This document shows, piece after piece, positions 1-5,582 of a DNA stretch of 6,475 bases. Origin of the DNA: Dehalococcoidales bacterium (GTDB lineage Bacteria; Chloroflexota; Dehalococcoidia; Dehalococcoidales; JAQTVP01); NCBI GenBank assembly GCA_028707015.1, contig JAQTVP010000093.1, positions 1 to 6,475 on the forward strand, written 5' to 3'. Position 1 is the stretch's first letter. Each line of letters opens with the position of its first letter. The position numbers and the translations under genes were made by a program. Under the pieces are notes generated by a model that did not search any database, was not told the origin of the DNA, and was given only the letters and a program-made list of their open reading frames with translations.

Positions 1-81
1 CACTGTTAGTGGAGGTATGGCATGAAAAGCGCGATGAACTATTGCATTACCGTCAAAAAGGACTAGTAACGGTTTTGTCAT
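1..81 (-). CDS. polA: DNA polymerase I, N-terminal fragment (5' end of gene only)
   Basis: Reading the minus strand from an ATG at 81 gives 27 codons that run off the left edge: MTKPLLVLFDGNAIVHRAFH, then AIPPLTV. The pattern LLVxDGxxxxHRAFHA followed by PLT is the start of the 5'-3' exonuclease (FEN-like) domain of bacterial Pol I, where the Asp of the DG pair is a metal ligand. Pol I removes RNA primers and fills gaps in replication and excision repair. Only this first strand and helix are visible, so whether the proofreading and polymerase domains are present cannot be judged. A free-standing 5'-3' exonuclease is the main alternative. There is no Shine-Dalgarno sequence before the ATG. Instead a TATAAT lies 6 nt upstream, which suggests a leaderless mRNA. 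The gene follows the rhodanese lipoprotein on the same strand after a 51-nt gap. Confidence 0.82.
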   Translation of the reverse strand, partial: MTKPLLVLFDGNAIVHRAFHAIPPLTV

Positions 82-87
82 AGTTTA

Positions 88-93
88 ATTATA
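88..93 (-). promoter_or_regulatory. Candidate -10 box for polA, placing transcription start at the ATG
   Basis: On the minus strand a perfect TATAAT hexamer is followed by TAAACT and then the polA ATG. A start site 7 nt after the hexamer would be the A of the ATG itself, giving a leaderless message, which fits the missing ribosome binding site. No convincing -35 box is present at 16-18 nt spacing, so this is a consensus -10 with weak support upstream. Confidence 0.45.
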
Positions 94-132
94 ACAGAGT
101 GTCGATTGTAATTGTATTTTATGAGAGATACA

Positions 133-546
133 TTAATTTGCTGTTGGTAGTCCTTGAGATTTCCATTGTTTAATACCACCTAACAAGTTGTAGGTCTTGG
201 TAAAATCAATATCTGCCATTATTTTTACAGCATTGCTGCTGCGTACACCAATAGCACAATAAACAAGATAGGTTTTATTTTTATCCAATGTTTTCAGATT
301 CTCAATAAAGGCACTAGAATAAAAATTGATATTGATTGCATTTTCTATGTGCTCTTCCTCAAACTCTCGTGGCGTTCGTACATCAATAATTATGATATCT
401 GGGTTATCCTGTATCAGGGTAAATGCATTTTCCGGAGTGATATCTTCAATTATCGTAATTGATGTTTCATTAGAAGTGCAGCCACTTGGTAAAATAATTC
501 CAATGGTAATTAATAGAGTTAGTGATAATAATCTGAATTTTTTCAA
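133..546 (-). CDS. Rhodanese-domain lipoprotein (secreted, membrane-anchored)
   Basis: The protein has 137 residues. It begins with a basic N-terminus (MKKFR) and a hydrophobic stretch at about 6-19, then LPSG-Cys23, a lipobox-like site with Pro rather than the usual Leu at -3. It is therefore probably a lipoprotein facing the cell exterior. The rest (about 35-135) is one rhodanese domain. DVRTPREFEEEHIENAINI (55-73) is the typical substrate-domain signature, CAIGVR (97-102) is the six-residue active loop with catalytic Cys97, and GGIKQW (123-128) is the usual C-terminal motif. Rhodaneses carry sulfur as a persulfide on this cysteine, but the donor and acceptor here are unknown. The start codon is TTG at 546, preceded by TAAGGAG at a rather long 14-nt spacing. 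There is no in-frame ATG upstream before the stop at 553-555. The gene is divergent from argF and upstream of polA. Confidence 0.85.
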   Translation of the reverse strand: MKKFRLLSLTLLITIGIILPSGCTSNETSITIIEDITPENAFTLIQDNPDIIIIDVRTPREFEEEHIENAININFYSSAFIENLKTLDKNKTYLVYCAIGVRSSNAVKIMADIDFTKTYNLLGGIKQWKSQGLPTAN

Positions 547-560
547 AATTATCTAGTTAT

Positions 561-567
561 CTCCTTA
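561..567 (-). promoter_or_regulatory. Shine-Dalgarno for the rhodanese gene
   Basis: TAAGGAG on the minus strand is the only good ribosome binding site upstream of the rhodanese frame. It lies 14 nt before TTG 546, longer than usual. An ATT codon at 549-547 is in frame and closer, but starts at ATT are rare. I keep TTG 546 because it begins the basic MKKFR signal-peptide head. Confidence 0.55.
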
Positions 568-643
568 TTGAATAAACATAAACACCAGGTTGAAATTTTC
601 CACCCTTACCCATCTTTATCCTTATTTGTAGTATATACTTTAT

Positions 644-672
644 TTTAAACAATTAACGATAAATATTATAAT
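644..672 (+). promoter_or_regulatory. Candidate plus-strand promoter (distal argF promoter)
   Basis: TTTAAA (644-649, four of six matches to the -35 consensus) lies 17 nt before TATAAT (667-672), which is half of the palindrome. Transcription would start near 679 and give a leader of about 125 nt before argF. The surrounding sequence is so AT-rich that promoter-like matches are expected by chance, so confidence is low. Confidence 0.35.
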
Positions 673-679
673 ATTTATC
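658..679. promoter_or_regulatory. Perfect 22-bp palindrome with TATAAT on both strands
   Basis: The left half GATAAATATTA is followed directly by its exact reverse complement, with no spacer and no mismatch. The pairing stops at the next bases, C657 and A680. TATAAT occurs on the plus strand at 667-672 and on the minus strand at 665-670, so two opposed -10 boxes overlap by 4 bp. The element sits between the divergent rhodanese and argF genes. It could be a symmetric bidirectional promoter, an operator for a dimeric repressor, or both. Its half-sites do not match the TGAAT-N4-ATTCA pattern of ArgR boxes, so I do not assign it to ArgR. The composition is nearly all A/T, which makes chance symmetry more likely than in mixed sequence. 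Confidence 0.6.
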
Positions 680-769
680 AGGTTTGATATCTGTTTTATG
701 TATTTATTATTAAATTAATTATGCTATGGCTAGCACGGTAATGACTCTCTATTTAATAATTGTGTTTCA

Positions 770-778
770 TGCTATACT
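770..778 (+). promoter_or_regulatory. Extended -10 promoter immediately upstream of argF
   Basis: TGCTATACT combines the TG extension with a five-of-six -10 hexamer (773-778). Transcription would begin around 784-786, just upstream of the GGAGG at 792-796, giving a compact leader of about 20 nt. No good -35 is visible, which is common for extended -10 promoters. Its location inside the longest open frame argues that translation does not begin at ATG 726. Confidence 0.5.
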
Positions 779-791
779 ACTCGAAAGTAAC

Positions 792-796
792 GGAGG
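792..796 (+). promoter_or_regulatory. Shine-Dalgarno that fixes the argF start at TTG 804
   Basis: GGAGG is followed by a 7-nt spacer and then TTG at 804-806, an ideal arrangement. The ATG at 726 in the same frame has only AT-rich sequence before it and no ribosome binding site. Confidence 0.8.
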
Positions 797-803
797 AACT
801 AGT

Positions 804-1745
804 TTGAAGGGGAAAGATTTACTGTCAATATCTGACCTTAGCCGGGAAGATATACGCTTGCTTGTTGCAGATGCTGTAGACATGAAAGTTGCGGGCTGGC
901 TTTCTTTACTTAGCGCCAAAACACTTGTCCTTTTATTTGAGAAACCATCTTTACGGACTCGGGTTAGTTTTGAGATAGCTATGCGCCAGCTGGGCGGACA
1001 ATCCATATATCTCTCTCCAGCTGAGGTTGGTATCGGTCAGCGGGAATCGGTTGCGGATGTAGCACGGGTGCTTTGTAATTATGTTGATGCTATTACCGCA
1101 CGTACTTTTGCTCACCGGACTTTAGAGATTCTGGCTAGTTACTCAAGTGTACCGGTAATAAATGCCCTTTCTGATTTGGAGCATCCCTGTCAGGCGTTGA
1201 CCGACCTTTTTACTATTTACGAGAAAAAAGGTAAGTTAGAAGGATTAAAAGTAGCCTATGTTGGTGATAGTAATAATGTATCCAATAGTCTCATGTTGGC
1301 CGCTTTGCTTATGGGGATGGATTTTAGAATTGCTTCACCGATTGGTTACCAGGTTCAGGCAGAGATTATGCATACTGCCCAAGAATATGCTGCGGATAGT
1401 GGTGCTGACTTATTTTGTGCTGAGGAGCCGCAGTTAGCAGTGAGCGGGGCTGATGTTGTCTATACCGATGTATGGACAAGTATGGGACAGGAAGCCGAAA
1501 CTGAACAGCGTCGCCAGATATTTGCTGGCTATCAGGTTAATAACGAACTCTTATCCTTAGCTAAGAAAGATGCCATATTTATGCATCCACTGCCGGCTCA
1601 TCATGGCGAGGAAGTAACTGAAGGTGTTTTGTATAGTCCTCAGTCGGTAGTTTTTGACCAGGCTGAGAATAGGATGCACGTACAAAAAGTGCTGTTGGCA
1701 GAAATACTAGGTGGGTTAGAGATAACTTCAGTTAACTATAAATAA
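804..1745 (+). CDS. argF: Ornithine carbamoyltransferase
   Basis: The enzyme transfers the carbamoyl group of carbamoyl phosphate to ornithine, giving citrulline in cytoplasmic arginine synthesis. From TTG 804 it has 313 residues, the usual family length. The carbamoyl-phosphate domain shows EKPSLRTR (phosphate loop SLRTR at 49-53) and HPCQALTDL (from 127). The ornithine domain shows GDSNNVSNSL (from 154), DVWTSMG (222-228; the SMG loop is typical of ornithine rather than aspartate transcarbamylases) and a C-terminal ENRMHVQKVLL. The loop that usually reads HCLP is HPLP here (261-264), so the ornithine-contacting Cys is Pro, as in aspartate transcarbamylases. The SMG loop keeps ornithine the best substrate guess, with a modified amino acid as the alternative. 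A longer reading from ATG 726 adds 26 hydrophobic residues that overlap a promoter and lack a ribosome binding site. It is first in the five-gene cluster, 3 nt before the next gene. Confidence 0.9.
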   Translation: MKGKDLLSISDLSREDIRLLVADAVDMKVAGWLSLLSAKTLVLLFEKPSLRTRVSFEIAMRQLGGQSIYLSPAEVGIGQRESVADVARVLCNYVDAITARTFAHRTLEILASYSSVPVINALSDLEHPCQALTDLFTIYEKKGKLEGLKVAYVGDSNNVSNSLMLAALLMGMDFRIASPIGYQVQAEIMHTAQEYAADSGADLFCAEEPQLAVSGADVVYTDVWTSMGQEAETEQRRQIFAGYQVNNELLSLAKKDAIFMHPLPAHHGEEVTEGVLYSPQSVVFDQAENRMHVQKVLLAEILGGLEITSVNYK

Positions 1746-1748
1746 TAG

Positions 1749-2417
1749 ATGAATAATATGCGTGTATTAAAGATGGTAATAAACCATAGCTGGTGTTCGG
1801 TTTTAATCACGTTACTGGCCGTGCTTGGTATCATTTTCGATTGGGGAATCTGGATTATTGCTCCGGTTCTGGGTTTTATACTGGCAGTTGGGCTGTTTGC
1901 AGCAGTGAAGAATGCCAGGAATCGGGGATTAAAGTTATTATTTTTACGGCTCTGGCACCTTAGCGGATATTTTTCTCGCAGATTTATGGGTAATTCGATA
2001 ACATCTATTTTTGATATAATATATTACTTGGATACTGTTGATAACCATAGGGTAAGAGAATGGGCGAGGGCCAGTGATAGTTCACAGCGTATTTTCAATT
2101 CTTGGTGCCAAAGTTTCCTGACCAGATTAGAAAATGATATTAGTGATAGTAAGTTTGATTTCCACCGATACTCTAACTATTTGAATGAGCTATGGCTGAT
2201 AAACAATCACTATTTTGAGACTGTAAAGCAGTTCTGCGAGGTGGTGGATAAGGTAGGGATATCTCCAGAAACCAGGGAACAATATAACCGTTTTACTGTG
2301 GAATACAATGCATTTGTTCAAGATTTCAGGAATAATATTAGTGAACTGAGGAATATGGCTGAGACGGTAATTGAGCCACCCAGTGTGAAATTTGCTCAAG
2401 AATTAGTAGTAGAGTAG
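1749..2417 (+). CDS. Unrecognised membrane protein with N-terminal helical hairpin
   Basis: I do not recognise this 222-residue protein. Two hydrophobic segments (about 17-33 and 35-53) are joined by a very short turn (FDWGIW). A basic stretch follows (KNARNRGLK, 54-62, and RLWH, 67-70), which by the positive-inside rule puts both ends in the cytoplasm. The remaining 150 or so residues appear helical and soluble, rich in aromatic residues (WARASD, NSWCQSF, NELWLINNHYF), with no catalytic motif that I can identify and no obvious repeats. The C-terminus (about 175-205) looks amphipathic and could mediate oligomerisation. The ATG at 1749 follows the argF stop by 3 nt with no Shine-Dalgarno, so translation is probably coupled to argF; ATG 1758 is a possible alternative start. 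Lying between argF and der in the same transcript, it may be a lineage-specific envelope protein. No function is assigned. Confidence 0.75.
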   Translation: MNNMRVLKMVINHSWCSVLITLLAVLGIIFDWGIWIIAPVLGFILAVGLFAAVKNARNRGLKLLFLRLWHLSGYFSRRFMGNSITSIFDIIYYLDTVDNHRVREWARASDSSQRIFNSWCQSFLTRLENDISDSKFDFHRYSNYLNELWLINNHYFETVKQFCEVVDKVGISPETREQYNRFTVEYNAFVQDFRNNISELRNMAETVIEPPSVKFAQELVVE

Positions 2418-2450
2418 ATGAACTATTCTATTCCGTATTCTTCAGTTTTA

Positions 2451-2455
2451 GAAGG
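2451..2455 (+). promoter_or_regulatory. Shine-Dalgarno that supports der starting at ATG 2460
   Basis: GAAGG lies 4 nt before ATG 2460, a short but usable spacing. The in-frame ATG at 2418, directly after the upstream stop codon, has no comparable site (only AGTAGAG) and would add 14 residues not typical of the family. Confidence 0.5.
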
Positions 2456-2459
2456 TAAT

Positions 2460-3773
2460 ATGAGTGTAGGTAAGCCTATCGTGGCTATTATTGGCAGGCA
2501 GAATGTTGGCAAATCAACCCTGCTGAATCGAGTGGCTGGTAAGTCAATAGCTATTGTAGCAGACTTACCGGGAACAACCCGTGATCGTATATTTGCCGAT
2601 GTTTCCTGGCAAGGAACGGAATTTACTTTAATTGATACTGGTGGGCTTGGTCCAAAACCTCAATCTATTATTACACAGGGTGTTAGTGATCAGGTAGATG
2701 TAGCTATTGCCGATGCCGATGTGATCATATTCTTGCTAGATGCTGCTGCTGGGGTTGTTCCCGCTGATTTAGAAATTGCTGATAGGCTTCGTCAGGTGAA
2801 TAAACCCATAGTACTGGTAGCTAATAAAGCAGATAATGTTAAATTACAGGCCGAAGCTGTGGAATTTTATGAGTTAGGGTTGGGCGAACCGTTGGTGATT
2901 TCAGCTTACCATAAGCGGGGCATTGCTGAACTGCTGGATAAAATTATCTCTATATTGCCAACTCCATTACTAGTTGAATCTGATCTGGATATGATTAAGG
3001 TGGCTATTATCGGTAGGCCTAACGTGGGTAAATCGATGCTGTTGAATGCATTGTTGGGTAAAGAAAGAGCCATCACTAGCGATATCCCCGGGACTACTCG
3101 TGATACTGTTGATACTATAGTTGACTTTGATGGACAAAGTATGTTACTTATTGATACAGCTGGTATAAAACGGCGGGGACGGATAGGAGCCGGGGTGGAT
3201 CGGTATAGTGTTATCCGTACGCTAAGGGCTATAGACCGAGCTGATATAGTTTTGTTAATAATTGATACAACTGAATTACTGGCAGCTCAAGATATGCGTA
3301 TTGCTGGTTATATTCAGCAAGCGTTAAAAGGGGTTTTGCTGATAATTAATAAGTGTGACCTGGTTGATGTGGAGGATATAGCGGAAGTTAGTAAAGAAAT
3401 CAGGCGTCAATTCAAATTTATGCCTTATGCCCCTATATTGTGTATTTCAGCACTGTTTAAGCAAGGAGTAGATAAAATTATTCCTCAGGTAAAACAGATT
3501 TATCAAGAAAGATTCAAGAGGATATCTACCTCAAAGGTTAACGATGTGGTGCAGCAGGCGGCGGCGGCTCATAATCTGCCACGAAAAGGTAAAAAGCAGT
3601 TAAATATTCTGCACGCTACACAGGCTGAGGTGGATCCGCCAACTTTTGTTTTTTTTGTTAATGATACTAGTCTGATACATTTTTCTTATCGGCGCTATCT
3701 GGAGAACAAGTTACGCCAATCATTTGACTTTACTGGTACTCCGATTCAATTAGTCTTTAAGGCTAGGGGGTAA
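2460..3773 (+). CDS. der: Ribosome biogenesis GTPase Der (EngA)
   Basis: Der has two tandem GTPase domains and a KH-like domain and acts in late assembly of the 50S subunit. From ATG 2460 it has 437 residues, matching the family's usual 435-440. Domain 1: P-loop GRQNVGKS (12-19), PGTTRD, DTGG (59-62), NKAD (122-125) and SAY (148-150). Domain 2: P-loop GRPNVGKS (185-192), DIPGTTRDTVDT, DTAG (232-235), NKCD (297-300) and SAL (330-332). The C-terminal KH-like domain, from about 352, ends in the family signature PPTFVFFVN, HFSYRRYLEN and GTPIQLVFK. All G motifs are intact. The only notable change is Gln for the usual Pro in the first P-loop. The 42-nt gap after the preceding gene vanishes if ATG 2418 is used, but that would add an atypical 14-residue leader. 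The stop codon is 3 nt from plsY, whose ribosome binding site overlaps the end of der. Confidence 0.97.
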   Translation: MSVGKPIVAIIGRQNVGKSTLLNRVAGKSIAIVADLPGTTRDRIFADVSWQGTEFTLIDTGGLGPKPQSIITQGVSDQVDVAIADADVIIFLLDAAAGVVPADLEIADRLRQVNKPIVLVANKADNVKLQAEAVEFYELGLGEPLVISAYHKRGIAELLDKIISILPTPLLVESDLDMIKVAIIGRPNVGKSMLLNALLGKERAITSDIPGTTRDTVDTIVDFDGQSMLLIDTAGIKRRGRIGAGVDRYSVIRTLRAIDRADIVLLIIDTTELLAAQDMRIAGYIQQALKGVLLIINKCDLVDVEDIAEVSKEIRRQFKFMPYAPILCISALFKQGVDKIIPQVKQIYQERFKRISTSKVNDVVQQAAAAHNLPRKGKKQLNILHATQAEVDPPTFVFFVNDTSLIHFSYRRYLENKLRQSFDFTGTPIQLVFKARG

Positions 3774-3776
3774 ATT

Positions 3777-4463
3777 ATGATAATTGCTAGATTTATTGCC
3801 GCGATTTTAGCTGGCTATCTTTTGGGTGCTATTCCATTTGGTTTATTAATTGCTAGGCGGCAGGCCAGCATAGATGTCAGGCAATACGGCAGTGGTAAGA
3901 TAGGAACAACCAATGTATTACGGACTGCTGGTAAGAAAGCTGCAGTACTAGTGGCTGCTCTGGATATATTAAAAGGCGTGATGGCGGTAGTCGTTGCCGG
4001 ATTAATAGTTGGCAGTGGTTATTTGGTGGTGGGTGATTTTGGACTGGGAGCATTGCTGGCGCAGGTTTTTGCTGCTTTGGCAGCAATGGCCGGGCATAAT
4101 TGGTCAGTATTTCTTAAATTTAAAGGGGGGAGGGGTGTTGCTACTTTTATGGGAGGCTTAGTAGCTTTGTGTCCAGTAGCGGCGCTGTTTGGTGGTGAGA
4201 TTTTGATTATTGGAACGGGTTTAACCAGATTTGTATCAATAGGTTCCATTGCTGGGACAGTGGGAACCTATGCCATTTTGGTACCACTTACAATTATGGA
4301 TGGATTTCCTATTGAATACTTGGTTTATGCACTAATAGGTACAATAATAATTGTTGTAATGCACCGGGATAATATTAAGAGATTATTGTCCGGTAGTGAG
4401 CGTAAGTTAGGCGAGAAATCTAAGACAGCTAATCAATCTCTGCCTGTGGATGGCATAGAGTAA
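3777..4463 (+). CDS. plsY: Acyl-phosphate:glycerol-3-phosphate acyltransferase
   Basis: PlsY is an integral membrane enzyme that moves the acyl group of acyl phosphate to position 1 of glycerol 3-phosphate, giving lysophosphatidate. The three family motifs are present in order: GSGKIGTTNVLR (38-49), GHNWSVFLKFKGGRGVAT (106-123) and HRDNIKRLLSGSERKLG (196-212). Hydrophobic segments at about 3-25, 55-80, 88-105, 125-148, 152-173 and 179-195 fit the multi-pass topology. At 228 residues it is longer than typical 190-205 residue members; part of the excess is a polar tail after motif 3 (213-228). Two substitutions stand out: Lys for the usual Asn in GSGN, and Arg for the second Lys of KGGKG. AGGGGG (3765-3770), six nt upstream and overlapping the end of der, is the ribosome binding site. 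GpsA, which supplies the substrate, is encoded 3 nt downstream. Confidence 0.95.
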   Translation: MIIARFIAAILAGYLLGAIPFGLLIARRQASIDVRQYGSGKIGTTNVLRTAGKKAAVLVAALDILKGVMAVVVAGLIVGSGYLVVGDFGLGALLAQVFAALAAMAGHNWSVFLKFKGGRGVATFMGGLVALCPVAALFGGEILIIGTGLTRFVSIGSIAGTVGTYAILVPLTIMDGFPIEYLVYALIGTIIIVVMHRDNIKRLLSGSERKLGEKSKTANQSLPVDGIE

Positions 4464-4466
4464 AAT

Positions 4467-5519
4467 ATGCCTAAAATTGCTGTAATTGGTACTACCAGTT
4501 GGGGAAAAACTCTGGGAATTGTGCTTGCTCGTAAAGGTGCAGATGTCAGGATGTGGGCACGGACAGAGGAAGAAGCTGTTGAATTGAGAGAGGGTGGCTC
4601 TAATCCAATCTTGCTGTCTGATGATTCCTTTCCTGCTGACCTATCAGTTACCAGTTCAATAAGTGAAGCACTAGCATATGTTAATGCAGTTCTTTTAGTT
4701 GTACCGTCACAATCTATGCGTCAGAACATAAAATTAGTTAAAGAATATCTGACAAAGTCAATGTTAGTAGTGAGTGCAGCTAAGGGTCTGGAAATTGGTA
4801 GTAACAAGCGTATGTCACAGGTAATTGCTGAGGAGATAGGTCCTGGCTTACAATCTAATATTTGTGTTCTTTCTGGCCCTAATCTTTCCAATGAAGTACT
4901 TGATGGTTTGCCAGCAGCTTCAGTAGTAGCGGCGGCAGATGAAGCAGTGGTAAGAAAAGCCCAAAAACTGTTAACCGCGCCCAATTTCTGTGTGTATACT
5001 AATACTGATGTTATCGGTGTTGAGCTGGGTGGAGCATTAAAGAATATTATTGCATTGGGTGCTGGTATGGTGGATGGTTTGGGTTATGGTGATAATGCTA
5101 AAGCAGCCTTGATCACCAGGGGTTTGACAGAGATGGCGGCACTGGGAACAGCTCTGGGGGCGAGTCCACTTACTCTGTCCGGTTTGGCTGGTCTGGGTGA
5201 TTTGATTGCTACTTGTGCCAGTTCGTTAAGCCGTAATCACTACGTGGGTGTCGAATTGACTAAAGGACGCTCGTTAAAGGACATAACTGATTCAATGACC
5301 AACGTGGCTGAGGGAGTTAGTACTACTATTGCCGTCTGGGATTTAGCCAGACAGCTTGAAATAGAGATGCCTATTACCGAGAAGATTTATAAAGCCTTAC
5401 ACGAACAGCTTCCTCCTAGTCAGGTAGTAATTGAGATACTGGGTGCTGAGGGCAGGCATGAGCTGATCGGACGCAAGTGGGGTTTATTTTCTTTATTTAA
5501 ACACCAAAGACATTACTGA
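4467..5519 (+). CDS. gpsA: NAD(P)-dependent glycerol-3-phosphate dehydrogenase
   Basis: GpsA reduces dihydroxyacetone phosphate to sn-glycerol 3-phosphate, the backbone for phospholipids and the substrate of the neighbouring PlsY. The protein has 350 residues. The Rossmann domain starts at once (KIAVIGTTSWGKTLG, 3-17) and continues with LLVVPSQSMR (76-85), SAAKGLE (103-109, with Lys106) and SGPNLSNEV (136-144). The all-helical domain holds GVELGGALKNIIALGAGM (184-201, with the putative catalytic Lys192), SGLAGLGDLIATC (238-250), SSLSRN (252-257) and NVAEGVSTT (279-287). The dinucleotide loop is GTTSWG rather than GxGxxG, lacking the middle Gly. SGPNLSNEV replaces the more common GPSFAxEV. Both look like lineage variants, not damage. 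The start at 4467 is 3 nt after plsY and has only a weak GAG upstream, so translation is probably coupled. Confidence 0.96.
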   Translation: MPKIAVIGTTSWGKTLGIVLARKGADVRMWARTEEEAVELREGGSNPILLSDDSFPADLSVTSSISEALAYVNAVLLVVPSQSMRQNIKLVKEYLTKSMLVVSAAKGLEIGSNKRMSQVIAEEIGPGLQSNICVLSGPNLSNEVLDGLPAASVVAAADEAVVRKAQKLLTAPNFCVYTNTDVIGVELGGALKNIIALGAGMVDGLGYGDNAKAALITRGLTEMAALGTALGASPLTLSGLAGLGDLIATCASSLSRNHYVGVELTKGRSLKDITDSMTNVAEGVSTTIAVWDLARQLEIEMPITEKIYKALHEQLPPSQVVIEILGAEGRHELIGRKWGLFSLFKHQRHY

Positions 5520-5528
5520 TAATATTTG

Positions 5529-5565
5529 ATAATCTGATCCGTACTGATTATACTATTTCTTTTTT
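5529..5565 (+). terminator. Weak terminator candidate after gpsA
   Basis: ATAATC (5529-5534) and GATTAT (5546-5551) form a 6-bp, mostly A/T stem with an 11-nt loop. A T-rich run follows 4 nt later (TTTCTTTTTT, 5556-5565). It lies 10 nt after the gpsA stop, in the convergent gap with dnaJ, where a terminator is expected. The stem is weak and off-set from the T run, so the call is tentative. Confidence 0.35.
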
Positions 5566-5582
5566 AACAATGGTTGTAGTTA

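Noticed and set aside
82..132. Terminator between the rhodanese gene and polA
   Set aside because: Only a 5-bp TGTAT/ATACA pairing with a 10-nt loop and no T run is present.
326..556. Plus-strand open frame opposite the rhodanese gene
   Set aside because: It is a shadow of the minus-strand gene, whose catalytic loop and lipobox are clear; no ribosome binding site precedes it and the protein has no recognisable features.
587..606. Imperfect inverted repeat (AGGTTG and CCACCCT) in the rhodanese leader as a riboswitch or attenuator
   Set aside because: The pairing has a mismatch and a wobble, almost no loop, and no conserved aptamer motif or T run.
684..713. TTGATA with TATTAT or TATTAA as a further argF promoter
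   Set aside because: The -35 is good, but the spacing is 15 nt to the better -10 and 18 nt to a poor one; in sequence this AT-rich it is not distinguishable from chance.
547..725. ArgR operator upstream of argF
   Set aside because: I looked for the TGAAT-N4-ATTCA type of ArgR box. The 22-bp palindrome has different half-sites and spacing, and no other match was found by eye.
3649..3656. Run of eight T in der as a slippage site
   Set aside because: It encodes the conserved FVFFVN of the KH-like domain and the frame continues to a normal C-terminus.
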